A stretch of DNA of 25,800 nt, from assembly GCA_937916485.1 (NCBI GenBank), contig CALFSV010000420.1, forward strand, positions 1-25,800, written 5' to 3'. The number at the start of each line of letters is the position of its first letter. Position 1 is the stretch's first letter. The DNA comes from an uncultured Paracoccaceae bacterium. GTDB lineage: Bacteria > Pseudomonadota > Alphaproteobacteria > Rhodobacterales > Rhodobacteraceae. The position numbers were made by a program, and so were the translations under genes. A model generated the notes under the pieces. That model did no database searches and was not told the DNA's origin. It saw only the letters and a list, made by a program, of their open reading frames with translations. Shown piece after piece: positions 1 through 7,035 of this stretch.

Positions 1-2
1 TC

Positions 3-197
3 CAAATCATGTTGAACGATGACGAGATCAAAGCCATTGACGATTGGCGCTTCCAGAACCGCTTGCCATCCAGAGCAGCAGCGATCCGTGAATTGCTGAG
101 CCGTGGTTTGCAGACCACGGAGTTCAGAGAACCCACAGAGAACAAGCCGTCAGGTCAGTTTGGCGTGATAACTCCACCAGACGAAGCCCTCCCATAA
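3..197 (+). CDS. Ribbon-helix-helix family protein, 5' end outside window
   Basis: This is the C-terminal part of a small protein with the pattern of ribbon-helix-helix DNA-binding proteins. A short strand (QIML) is followed by a helix with IDDWRFQNR, then PSRAAAIRELLSRGL as the second helix. The reading frame stays open upstream of the first ATG at 9, and related proteins have several residues before this strand, so the true start is probably to the left of the window. The C-terminal tail (TEFREPTENKPSG onward) is polar and of unknown role. Proteins of this type act as dimeric regulators or antitoxins, but no toxin partner is visible downstream, so the target is unknown. The codon use is less GC-biased than in the metabolic genes further right, which fits an accessory location. 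Confidence 0.6.
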   Translation, partial: QIMLNDDEIKAIDDWRFQNRLPSRAAAIRELLSRGLQTTEFREPTENKPSGQFGVITPPDEALP

Positions 198-775
198 GAG
201 ACGTCCTTGAGACGCCTGTTCGCTGGAAACCTAGCTTATGCGTCGTTCTTCTTGATGAAATTCAGGCGGTTATGGCGCGCTGGTGACCTTTGCGGGGATC
301 ACTACTAAGGTCCGCTCTGGGCCGACCTCGACGAGAACTGCGCCCATGACCCACGACCCTGCAAACCCCTCTCCCTGCGCAAAGCCGACGCTTGGACCCT
401 CGTCCAAACGATACCAGCTCACCAGTGGCGAACTGGGAAACTTGCGTCAGGGGTGGGACACTAGGATGAGGAGTGCCGACAGGTCTACATGAGGGCGTAC
501 AAGGTAACTGATCGCCTAGAGGCAAAGATAACCTCTGGAGCCTCTGAAACACCCCGCTTCCGGGCTGCTGAGTTGCAGGGGGACACAATCGTCCGGTTTG
601 AAGAGCCCCCCCCCACTGCCAAGTCAGAAGAGCGTTGGCTCGCCTTGTTAGAGGACGATTCTGCCGATTGATGGTCGAACTGGGCCGCCTACAAAGCAAG
701 AATGGCATGCACCTTGGCAGTCAAACCAGGACTTCCAAGAAAAGTGTTTTAAAACAATACGATTATAGGTTGGTT
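198..775. other. Gene-poor stretch between RHH gene and tRNA-Ala
   Basis: No protein family is recognisable in either strand here. The longest plausible reading frames are 283-492 and 489-671 on the plus strand, which overlap by ATGA. The second would give a 60-residue product with an acidic end (SEERWLALLEDDSAD) but has only a weak AGG at 481-483 as ribosome binding site. Both may be decayed remains of an accessory gene. The segment directly follows the 3' end of a tRNA gene, a common insertion point for mobile elements, but no integrase or clear direct repeat is visible. Confidence 0.4.
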
Positions 776-851
<76 letters not shown>

Positions 852-864
852 AAACCGTGCCGTT

Positions 865-892
865 CTCTAAGCGGCGGGCTGGGCGAGATCAA
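865..892 (-). promoter_or_regulatory. Possible sigma70-type promoter for tRNA-Ala
   Basis: On the minus strand a TTGATC hexamer (887-892) stands 16 nt upstream of TTAGAG (865-870), which ends 13 nt before the first base of the tRNA. The -35 box is reasonable and the -10 box is poor, so this is a weak call based on position. Confidence 0.3.
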
Positions 893-946
893 GAGGAAAA
901 TCCCGCCCTGCCAGAGTTTTGTGACAGGCCACAAGGACCCGCCGGA

Positions 947-1282
947 TCAAAGGTCGTCGTCGGCAGCGACATCCTTGAGATCGTCGAAGGAGACGGCGTC
1001 GTCATCCTCGTCGTCCTCAAGCACTTCGTCGCCCAGGTCGACATCATCGTCGTCCTCGTCGTCGTCATCGGCCAGAAGCAGATCGTCATCCACGACCTCC
1101 TTGAGCTTGGCCTTTTTGGTCTGTGCATCCTCGGCATCAGCGACCATAGTCCGGTTCTTGCCAAGGTCGATCGTCACGACCTCGCCGGTGTAGGGGCTGA
1201 TGATGGGATTGGCGTTCAGGTCATAGAACCGCTTGCCCGTCGTCGGGCAGATACGCTTCTTTCCCCATTCTTCCTTGGGCAT
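947..1282 (-). CDS. TIGR02300 family protein (FYDLN acidic domain)
   Basis: The protein has about 111 residues and matches the TIGR02300/FYDLN_acid family, a small alphaproteobacterial family of unknown function. The N-terminal part, about 45 residues, carries the family signature: MPKEEWGKKRICPTTG, then KRFYDLN, then SPYTGEVV. The two short conserved blocks around CPTTG and SPYTG resemble a small zinc-ribbon-like fold, although only one cysteine is present. The second half is a low-complexity tail dominated by Asp, with some Glu, Val and Leu. I chose the ATG at 1282 rather than the upstream TTG at 1297 because family members begin with MPK and a GAAGGAA ribosome binding site lies 7-13 nt before it. 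The tRNA-Ala gene follows on the same strand. Function is not known. Confidence 0.9.
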   Translation of the reverse strand: MPKEEWGKKRICPTTGKRFYDLNANPIISPYTGEVVTIDLGKNRTMVADAEDAQTKKAKLKEVVDDDLLLADDDDEDDDDVDLGDEVLEDDEDDDAVSFDDLKDVAADDDL

Positions 1283-1440
1283 CCAGTGTTCCTTCAATTC
1301 CTATAGCCATTGTCGGCATCATGTCCGACATTGTCATCACGCGGGCCGCAACGGGCGGCCTTGCGGCGGATCAGCGTCCCCTGCCATAAGCTTTGGGGCG
1401 TGTCAAAGCCTTTGGTGCGCATTGTTGCGAAGGGTCATTC

Positions 1441-2133
1441 ATGGGTCGACATATGCTTGCCGGTAACCCCCCGATCGAGGTGGAGCTTAAACGATCTCCC
1501 CGCGCCCGTCGAATGACACTTCGGGTCTCGCGACTTGACGGTCGCGTCACCCTGACCATGCCCCCCCGTCTCGCCGAAAAAGAAGGGCTGGCGTTTCTCA
1601 AAGACCGCGAAAGCTGGCTGCGCACACATCTTGCTGGCGTAGGGGGTGCGTTGCCGATGGTCTTTGGCACCGCCATCCCGCTTGAAGGGGCAGAGGTCCT
1701 CCTGACGGCCGGGGCGGTCCGCCGACCGACGCGAGAGGGATCGGTACTGTTGCTGCCGCCCGACCCCGACAAAGTGGCCGCCCGGACGCTTGCCTACCTC
1801 AAGGCCGCCGCCCGGGACCGCCTTGCCGTAGCCTGCGATCGCCACGCAGCGGCCCTTGGGCGGACCTACGGGCGGCTGACCCTGCGCGACACCCGTTCCC
1901 GATGGGGATCATGTTCGTCCCGCGGGGACCTGATGTTTTCCTGGCGACTGATCATGGCCCCATCCGAGATTCTCGACTATGTCGCGGCGCACGAAGTGGC
2001 CCACCTTGCAGAGATGAACCATTCAGATGCCTTCTGGGCTGTTTGTGGGCGCCTCTATCCGGATTACAAGACGGCTCGACGCTGGCTAAGGAACAACGGC
2101 TCAGAGCTGCACCGCCTGCGATTCGCCCCCTAG
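1441..2133 (+). CDS. YgjP-like metallopeptidase domain protein (M48/DUF45, SprT-like)
   Basis: The product of about 230 residues belongs to the YgjP/DUF45 family, predicted zinc-dependent peptidases. The C-terminal domain has RWGSCSSRGD (about 154-163), then the zinc motif HEVAH (His184, Glu185, His188), with a third ligand candidate His194 in EMNHSDAFW. The N-terminal half is a beta-rich region with RMTLRVSR typical of the family. The ATG at 1441 is preferred over a TTG at 1393 in frame because AAGGG lies 6 nt upstream of it and the family pattern starts just after. The protein has no signal peptide, so it is likely cytoplasmic. Physiological substrates are not established for this family. 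It stands alone between the divergent FYDLN gene and the GntR gene. Confidence 0.9.
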   Translation: MGRHMLAGNPPIEVELKRSPRARRMTLRVSRLDGRVTLTMPPRLAEKEGLAFLKDRESWLRTHLAGVGGALPMVFGTAIPLEGAEVLLTAGAVRRPTREGSVLLLPPDPDKVAARTLAYLKAAARDRLAVACDRHAAALGRTYGRLTLRDTRSRWGSCSSRGDLMFSWRLIMAPSEILDYVAAHEVAHLAEMNHSDAFWAVCGRLYPDYKTARRWLRNNGSELHRLRFAP

Positions 2134-2183
2134 GGCGTCAGGCTCGGCTTGACCACGACGGGATACGTGATCACATTTATCTC

Positions 2184-2834
2184 ATGCAAATCCAACCCCG
2201 CACACCAGACCAGACAGGCGCCGCGCATGACCGTGTGTATCGGTCCTTGCGGACCCGCATCATGCACGGAGAATTGGACCCGGGCGAAGCCCTGACATTG
2301 CGCGGCATCGGCAAACATTATGGCGTCTCGATGACGCCAGCCCGTGAAGCCGTCCGCAGGCTGGCGGCAGAAGGAGCCCTGACCCTGTCCTCGTCTGGCC
2401 GGGTCTCGACCCCGGAACTGTCGAACGACCGGATCGAGGAACTGGCCGCGCTGCGGGCCCTTTTGGAACCCGAACTGGCAAGCCGCGCCCTACCCCGAGC
2501 GCATTTTGCCCTGATCGACAGGTTAGAGGCGATCAATCAGGGCGTCAGCCAGATGGTCGCCCGCCATGACGCCAGCGGATATATCCGCATGAACCTGGAA
2601 TTCCATCGGACCCTTTACCTGCGCGCCCAGGCGCCCGCGATCCTCGCCATGACCGAAACGGTGTGGCTGCAGTTGGGGCCGACGATGCGGGCCCTTTATA
2701 GCCGCCTCAAACGATCGGAACCTCCCTATAACCACAAGCTGATCATCGCCGCCTTGAAGGCCGGGGATGAGCCCGGATTGCGGCTGGCGGTGCGGACCGA
2801 TTCGACCCAAGGGCTTCGCTTGCTCAAGAACTGA
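2184..2834 (+). CDS. GntR family transcriptional regulator (FadR subfamily, FCD domain)
   Basis: This 216-residue regulator has an N-terminal winged helix (about residues 14-75, with [18 protein letters not shown] and [18 protein letters not shown]) and a C-terminal all-helical FCD ligand-binding domain (about 85-205). The FCD domain contains NLEFHRTLY (His141) and [13 protein letters not shown] (His184), both at usual metal-ligand positions. The last ligand position, normally His in an MRRH-like segment, reads VRTD here, so metal binding may differ. The ATG at 2184 gives the normal family length. No good ribosome binding site is visible; an 8-bp palindrome, GTGATCAC (2167-2174), lies just upstream and might be part of an operator. 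The gene is followed 79 bp later by a proline-racemase-family enzyme on the same strand, which suggests that this gene controls hydroxyproline or proline use. That link is inference. Confidence 0.88.
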   Translation: MQIQPRTPDQTGAAHDRVYRSLRTRIMHGELDPGEALTLRGIGKHYGVSMTPAREAVRRLAAEGALTLSSSGRVSTPELSNDRIEELAALRALLEPELASRALPRAHFALIDRLEAINQGVSQMVARHDASGYIRMNLEFHRTLYLRAQAPAILAMTETVWLQLGPTMRALYSRLKRSEPPYNHKLIIAALKAGDEPGLRLAVRTDSTQGLRLLKN

Positions 2835-2842
2835 CCGCCGGA

Positions 2843-2861
2843 AGGGGCAGAAAGCGCCCCT
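2843..2861 (+). terminator. Hairpin between gntR and the racemase-family gene
   Basis: AGGGGC (2843-2848) and GCCCCT (2856-2861) form a 6-bp stem with a 7-nt loop directly after the GntR stop codon. No T-run follows, so it may be a weak terminator, an RNA processing site or chance. Confidence 0.25.
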
Positions 2862-2913
2862 GATTATGACTCCTGGACCGGCCCAGGACGGAACACCCGA
2901 AACTGGAGGCCCC

Positions 2914-3942
2914 ATGCGGACGAGCCGAGTGATCCATACAGTCTCAGCCCATGCCGAAGGCGAAGTGGGCGACGTCATCGTGGGCGGTGTCACCCCGCCT
3001 CCGGGCGCTACCCTGTGGGAGATGCGGGACCATATCGCACGGGACGGTGCCCTGCGCCGGTTCATGCTGAATGAACCGAGGGGTGGCGTCTTTCGGCATG
3101 TAAACCTGCTGGTTCCGCCCCGAAATCCCGCCGCCGATGCTGCCTTCATCATTATGGAGCCGGAAGATACCCCGCCGATGTCGGGCTCAAACGCGATCTG
3201 CGTGGCCACGGTGCTGCTGGACACCGGCCTCTTGCCGATGGTGGAGCCTGTGACAGAAATCACCCTTGAGGCGCCCGGCGGCCTTGTCCGCGTCCGGGCA
3301 GAGTGCCGAAACGGCAAGGCCGAACGGATCACGGTGCGCAACCTGCCATCCTTTGCCCTGCGCCAGTCTGCCCCGCTGGAGGTGCCCGGCCTTGGGTCGC
3401 TCGCCGTCGACACCGCCTTTGGCGGCGACAGTTTCGTGGTCATCCCGGCGCGGGCGCTTGGACTGTCCCTTGGCCCCGACGAGGCGCATGACATCGCGCG
3501 TTTGGGCGTAAGGATCACGGCGGCAGCACAGGAGCAGCTGGGCTTTGCGCATCCGACATTGCCGGATTGGGATCACATCTCGTTCTGCCTGTTCGCAGGT
3601 CCCCTGGAAGAGACCGCCACCGGATTTGCCGCTGCCTCTGCCGTGGCGATCCGGCCGGGGAAGGTTGACCGGTCCCCAACCGGCACTGCCGTCTCTGCCC
3701 GGATGGCGCTGTTGCACGCACAAGGCCTTATGAGCGAGGGCCAGACACTTGAGGCCCGCTCGATCATCGGATCGAGCTTTACCGGACGGATCGCCGGGAC
3801 AACCACCCTTGCCGGAACACCCGCGATCCTGCCCGACATCTCGGGCCGCGCCTGGATAACGGGAACCCACCAGCACATGCTGGACCCCGACGACCCCTGG
3901 CCCGAAGGCTACCGCCTGTCCGATACCTGGGGCGCGCGGTGA
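2914..3942 (+). CDS. Proline racemase family protein, probable hydroxyproline dehydratase-like
   Basis: The 342-residue protein has the two-lobed proline racemase fold signature. It begins with a short strand ([13 protein letters not shown]) and contains PRGG (56-58 region), MSGSNAIC (Ser90) and PTGTAVSA (Thr256). In true proline racemases both equivalents of Ser90 and Thr256 are cysteine. In 4-hydroxyproline epimerases at least one cysteine remains, and trans-3-hydroxy-L-proline dehydratases carry Thr at the second site. With neither cysteine present, racemisation by the classical two-thiol mechanism is unlikely, and a dehydratase-type reaction is the better guess. The start at 2914 is supported by GGAGG at 2905-2909. 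The upstream GntR gene is the likely regulator. No proline or hydroxyproline transporter or partner dehydrogenase is nearby, so the substrate remains open. Confidence 0.87.
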   Translation: MRTSRVIHTVSAHAEGEVGDVIVGGVTPPPGATLWEMRDHIARDGALRRFMLNEPRGGVFRHVNLLVPPRNPAADAAFIIMEPEDTPPMSGSNAICVATVLLDTGLLPMVEPVTEITLEAPGGLVRVRAECRNGKAERITVRNLPSFALRQSAPLEVPGLGSLAVDTAFGGDSFVVIPARALGLSLGPDEAHDIARLGVRITAAAQEQLGFAHPTLPDWDHISFCLFAGPLEETATGFAAASAVAIRPGKVDRSPTGTAVSARMALLHAQGLMSEGQTLEARSIIGSSFTGRIAGTTTLAGTPAILPDISGRAWITGTHQHMLDPDDPWPEGYRLSDTWGAR

Positions 3943-3994
3943 TCGGGTTTCAGTGACCTGAAGGTACGCCTGCGGCGCAAGGTCATACCTCCGC

Positions 3995-4012
3995 GATCGC
4001 CTTGCGGCGATC
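3995..4012. terminator. Hairpin downstream of the racemase-family gene
   Basis: GATCGCC (3995-4001) and GGCGATC (4006-4012) form a perfect 7-bp stem with a TTGC loop. It lies 52 bp after the racemase-family stop and between two convergent genes. No T-run follows directly, but ATATTTTT appears further on at 4036-4043 after the CCTCCGGCGGG segment, so the combined region may end transcription of the plus-strand unit. Confidence 0.4.
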
Positions 4013-4013
4013 C

Positions 4014-4066
4014 CGTCAGGTTGCCTCCGGCGGGAATATTTTTGGCAAGAAAAAGCTGTCAGCTTT
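4014..4066. repeat. Intergenic motif resembling a Rhodobacterales repeat, with hairpin
   Basis: The segment contains CCTCCGGCGGG, then AATATTTTTGGC, then AAGAAAAAG. From memory, strings of this form recur between genes in many Rhodobacterales genomes, which I could not verify here. Its right end is an AAAGCT/AGCTTT inverted repeat with a 3-nt loop (4052-4066) that overlaps the stop codon of the convergent LacI gene. It is probably a bidirectional termination region. Confidence 0.4.
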
Positions 4067-5111
4067 GGGAAATGGGCCAGGCCATCTTTTGGTCGTGCGG
4101 CACTGGACCGGTCGAATTGCGCAGGACGAGGTCTGCGCGCAGCGTTGTTTGCAGGTCCCGGGCCGGCCTTCCCTCGATATGACCCAAAAGGGCCGCTGCC
4201 AGGGGTTCACAGGCGTCGCGGAAGGGTGCCTGGGTGACCGTAAGCGGGGGCGCGAAGCCGGTTGCGGGCATTTGTGGAAATCCGTCGTCATGGGCGACCA
4301 CCGACACGTCCTGGGGGATCCGGATGCTGAGGTCCTTGGCGGCCCGGTAGACGCCGGCGGCCTGAGGCGTCGCACTACACAGGATTGCAGTCGGCCTTGG
4401 GCCCTGCTGCCCTGACAGCCAGGTCAGCGCCTGGGCGTAGCCCGCCGGTTCTGATGGGGGGTGACCGGCGATGAAATGGTCTGGCACCGAAACGGGCATC
4501 GCTTGCCGGAACCCTTCGGCCCGGTCTCGGGCGAAGGCATAGCGATGTTCCCCGTTCAGGAGTGCGATCCGCCTGTGCCCCAATGCAGTGAGCAGGTTCA
4601 CCGCGTCACGGCTGACAGCATGGTTGTCGATGGCAAAGAAAGGGTAGTCGGCCGCGTCACCGGCCGTGCCATGCATCACGAAGGGGATGTTGCGGGCCTG
4701 AAGGAAGGCCACGCGGGGATCATCCGGTACCGGGGCGTTCAGGATAAAGCCGTCCAGAATGTCCCGTTCCAGCATCCGGGCATAGGCTGCCACCGGATCA
4801 GTCCCCTGATCCACCGCCAGCACAAGGTCGGTGTCCCGCGCCACCAAGGCGGCAGAGAGGCCCGCGACCACCTCAAAAAAGGTCTGGTCAGAGCTCATGT
4901 CGGGATTGAGCTTGACGATCATGCCCACCATTCCCGACCGCCCGGTGACGAGCCTTTGGGCGACACGGTTGGGTCTGTATCCCAACAGCTCGGCCGTCTG
5001 GCGGACCTTTTCGCGGGTCTTTGCGTTGACCTCGGGAAACCCGTTCAGCGCCCGGCTGACGGTTGCCACCGAAAGACCAAGTTCGGCCCCGATGTCCTTG
5101 AGCGTCGCCAA
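4059..5111 (-). CDS. LacI family transcriptional regulator (AglR-like)
   Basis: The 350-residue protein starts with a LacI-type helix-turn-helix (residues 2-25: TLKDIGAELGLSVATVSRALNG) and the hinge helix region (RPNRVAQRLVTGRSGMVGMIV, about 47-66). A periplasmic-binding-protein-like sugar-sensing domain follows (about 60-340), with family landmarks DGFILNAP, FFAIDNHAVSRDAV, LGHRRIALLNG, RAEGFRQAM and SVVAHDDGFPQ. It is divergent from a GH13 alpha-glucosidase, with two CG-centred operator-like sites between them, which is the layout expected of a local repressor of that gene and of itself. The AglR-like label rests on this context and on general resemblance. The natural inducer, perhaps an alpha-glucoside, is not shown by the sequence. 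Confidence 0.92.
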   Translation of the reverse strand: MATLKDIGAELGLSVATVSRALNGFPEVNAKTREKVRQTAELLGYRPNRVAQRLVTGRSGMVGMIVKLNPDMSSDQTFFEVVAGLSAALVARDTDLVLAVDQGTDPVAAYARMLERDILDGFILNAPVPDDPRVAFLQARNIPFVMHGTAGDAADYPFFAIDNHAVSRDAVNLLTALGHRRIALLNGEHRYAFARDRAEGFRQAMPVSVPDHFIAGHPPSEPAGYAQALTWLSGQQGPRPTAILCSATPQAAGVYRAAKDLSIRIPQDVSVVAHDDGFPQMPATGFAPPLTVTQAPFRDACEPLAAALLGHIEGRPARDLQTTLRADLVLRNSTGPVPHDQKMAWPISQS

Positions 5112-5135
5112 ACCGATGTCGTCCTCTGCCTATTT

Positions 5136-5149
5136 TCAAATCGTTTACG
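5136..5149. promoter_or_regulatory. Imperfect CG-centred operator-like site near lacI-type gene
   Basis: TCAAATCGTTTACG lies 25 bp upstream of the LacI-family start codon. It has the same AAA-x-CG-TTT core arrangement as the perfect palindrome at 5223-5238 and could serve autoregulation. The similarity is seen directly; the binding is inferred. Confidence 0.4.
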
Positions 5150-5222
5150 GCTTTGACGTACTTGCCTTTGCACCATAGATCAACGCCGCTGGCATGAACC
5201 CATGGAATACGTCCAGCCGAAA

Positions 5223-5238
5223 TTCAAAACGTTTTGAA
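5223..5238. promoter_or_regulatory. Perfect palindromic operator for a LacI-family repressor
   Basis: TTCAAAACGTTTTGAA is a perfect 16-bp palindrome with a central CG, the form typical of LacI/GalR-family operators. It lies in the 196-bp gap between the divergent LacI gene and the alpha-glucosidase gene, about 70-85 bp upstream of the glucosidase start. A site here would block transcription toward the glucosidase gene. Confidence 0.7.
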
Positions 5239-5307
5239 ACTGGATGCCTGCCTTGTTATGTCTGCCGACGAATCAAGAGACTGCAGTTGTGTCCGAGGGG
5301 GATGTCC

Positions 5308-6948
5308 ATGCGCGAATGGTGGCGAGATGCCGTGATCTACCAGATCTATCCCCGATCCTTTCAGGACTCGACCGGTGACGGGGTGGGCGACCTCAAGGGC
5401 ATTACCCGGCGCTTGCCGCATGTGGCTTCGTTGGGGGTGGATTGCATCTGGCTGTCGCCGATCTTTACCTCGCCGCAGCGCGACATGGGCTATGACGTGT
5501 CGGACTACACCGACATTGATCCGCTGTTCGGCACATTGGCCGATTTCGACGAAATGATCGCGACCGCCCACGACCTTGGCCTGAAGGTGATCACCGACCA
5601 GGTCTTGTCCCATACCTCGGACAAGCACCCGTGGTTCGAGGAAAGCCGGTCAAGCCGGGACAACCCCCGCGCTGACTGGTATGTCTGGGCCAATCCCCTG
5701 CCCGACGGATCCCCCCCGACGAACTGGCACAGCCATTTTGGTGGACCGGCGTGGGAGTTTGATCCCCGTCGCGGTCAGTATTACCTGCACAACTTCCTCG
5801 GCTCGCAACCAGACCTGAACTATCACTGCCCAGCCGTGGTGGACGCTATCCTTGAGACCTGCAAGTTCTGGCTGGACCGGGGTCTCGACGGGTTTCGCCT
5901 GGATACCGTCAACTACTTTTTCCACGATCAGGAACTGCGGTCCAACCCGCCAGCGAGCGGAGGCCATTATGTCATGGCAACCGATCTCTATGGCATGCAG
6001 AAAAACATCTACAACAAAACCCGCCCTGAAAACATTGGCTTTCTTGAACGTTTGCGCCGCCTGACCGATCAGTATGACAACATCATGATGGTCGGCGAAG
6101 TCGGCGAGATGGGCGACCGCGCCATCGAGATCATGGCCGAATACACCCGGGGCGAGCATCGCCTGCACATGTGCTATTCCTTTGCCATGCTCGGCCCCGA
6201 CTTTTCGGCTGACCATTTCCGCCGCTGTATCGAAGGGTTTCAGCGCGGGGCGCCCGATGGCCACCCCAAGTGGTCCTTTTCGAACCACGACGTCCCCCGC
6301 CACCCGACCCGCTGGGCGGCGCATGGCACCTCAGTCGATGCCGTTGCCCGACAGGCCGCGGCCATGCTGATGTCTTTTGAGGGCACCCTGGGCATCTATC
6401 AGGGCGAGGAACTCGGTCAGACCGAAACCGTGATGGAGTTTCACGAGCTGACCGACCTGCCTGCCCTGCGTTTCTGGCCCGAGGTCAAAGGCCGGGACGG
6501 TTGCCGCACCCCGATGGTCTGGGAACGTGACGCCCCCAATGCGGGGTTTAGCACGGGCACCCCCTGGTTGCCGGTCAAGCCGGAACAGGCGGCCAATGCT
6601 GTTGATGGACAAGAGGCCAGCAATGACTCTGTCCTGCATTTCTACCGCCAGATCATTGCCTTTCGCAAAGCCCGTCCCGAACTCACGCTGGGCAAGACGG
6701 TCTTCATTGACCTGCCAGAGCCGATACTGGCCTTCACCCGGACCAATGAGGGCCAATCGCTGACCTGTGTGTTCAACCTGTCACCGAACCCCGTGGCGCT
6801 GTGCCTGTCGGCCCCGGCCACACCGGTTGGCCCCCATGCTGCCGAATTGACCGGGACGGACCTGGCCCTGCCCGGCAGTGGCTATGTCTATCTGGAACAT
6901 GCCGGCAGTCTGGGCCTGCAGGTGTCAGAGGCGACAGAAGCGGCCTAG
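5308..6948 (+). CDS. Alpha-glucosidase, GH13 family (AglA-like)
   Basis: The 546-residue enzyme is a glycoside hydrolase family 13 alpha-glucosidase, expected to cleave alpha-linked glucose from the non-reducing ends of short sugars. Conserved GH13 regions are in order: DQVLSHTSDKH (Asp97, His102), DGFRLDTVN with nucleophile Asp199, VGEVGE with acid/base Glu264, and FSNHDVPRH with transition-state stabiliser Asp328. The first residues (REWWRDAVIYQIYPRSFQD) match the usual N-terminus. The open frame extends upstream, but ATG 5308 has GAGGGG 7 nt before it; ATG 5302 is a close alternative. There is no signal peptide, so the enzyme is probably cytoplasmic. In other alphaproteobacteria relatives sit with an ABC transporter, but none is visible here. 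Confidence 0.93.
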   Translation: MREWWRDAVIYQIYPRSFQDSTGDGVGDLKGITRRLPHVASLGVDCIWLSPIFTSPQRDMGYDVSDYTDIDPLFGTLADFDEMIATAHDLGLKVITDQVLSHTSDKHPWFEESRSSRDNPRADWYVWANPLPDGSPPTNWHSHFGGPAWEFDPRRGQYYLHNFLGSQPDLNYHCPAVVDAILETCKFWLDRGLDGFRLDTVNYFFHDQELRSNPPASGGHYVMATDLYGMQKNIYNKTRPENIGFLERLRRLTDQYDNIMMVGEVGEMGDRAIEIMAEYTRGEHRLHMCYSFAMLGPDFSADHFRRCIEGFQRGAPDGHPKWSFSNHDVPRHPTRWAAHGTSVDAVARQAAAMLMSFEGTLGIYQGEELGQTETVMEFHELTDLPALRFWPEVKGRDGCRTPMVWERDAPNAGFSTGTPWLPVKPEQAANAVDGQEASNDSVLHFYRQIIAFRKARPELTLGKTVFIDLPEPILAFTRTNEGQSLTCVFNLSPNPVALCLSAPATPVGPHAAELTGTDLALPGSGYVYLEHAGSLGLQVSEATEAA

Positions 6949-6964
6949 TTGCGACTGATTGCGT

Positions 6965-6986
6965 AAGGTGGGTCTTGACCCACCTT
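6965..6986. repeat. REP-like palindromic hairpin, copy 1
   Basis: Arms AAGGTGGGTC and GACCCACCTT are perfect complements separated by TT, right after the alpha-glucosidase gene. A nearly identical element with AT at the centre is found at 22258-22279. It may end glucosidase transcription, but the repetition suggests a mobile or REP-type palindrome rather than a gene-specific terminator. Confidence 0.75.
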
Positions 6987-7035
6987 CCCTTCGCCCGGCG
7001 TCCGATCTAGCGTCCCGTCAAAGACAGGACGCAGC

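Noticed and set aside
489..671. 60-codon open frame on the plus strand
   Set aside because: Its composition is protein-like, but the family is unknown, the ribosome binding site is weak and no neighbour supports it. I describe it within the gene-poor region only.
262..708. 148-codon open frame on the minus strand
   Set aside because: It has low-complexity Arg/Pro/Ser composition without any family pattern or ribosome binding site, and it lies opposite weak frames in a gene-poor region.
919..934. TTGTG/CACAA hairpin between the FYDLN gene and the tRNA as a terminator
   Set aside because: The stem has only five pairs and no T-run follows on the minus strand.
857..1306. 149-codon plus-strand frame with many Val and Ile
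   Set aside because: It is the antisense of the Asp-rich tail of the FYDLN gene, which explains the Val/Ile runs.
2167..2174. GTGATCAC palindrome upstream of the GntR gene as a defined operator
   Set aside because: Eight bases can pair by chance and the FadR-type TGGTxxxxxACCA pattern is absent. It is mentioned in the gene entry only.
5650..6324. 224-codon minus-strand frame
   Set aside because: It is a shadow of the GH13 gene, whose catalytic motifs are intact on the plus strand.
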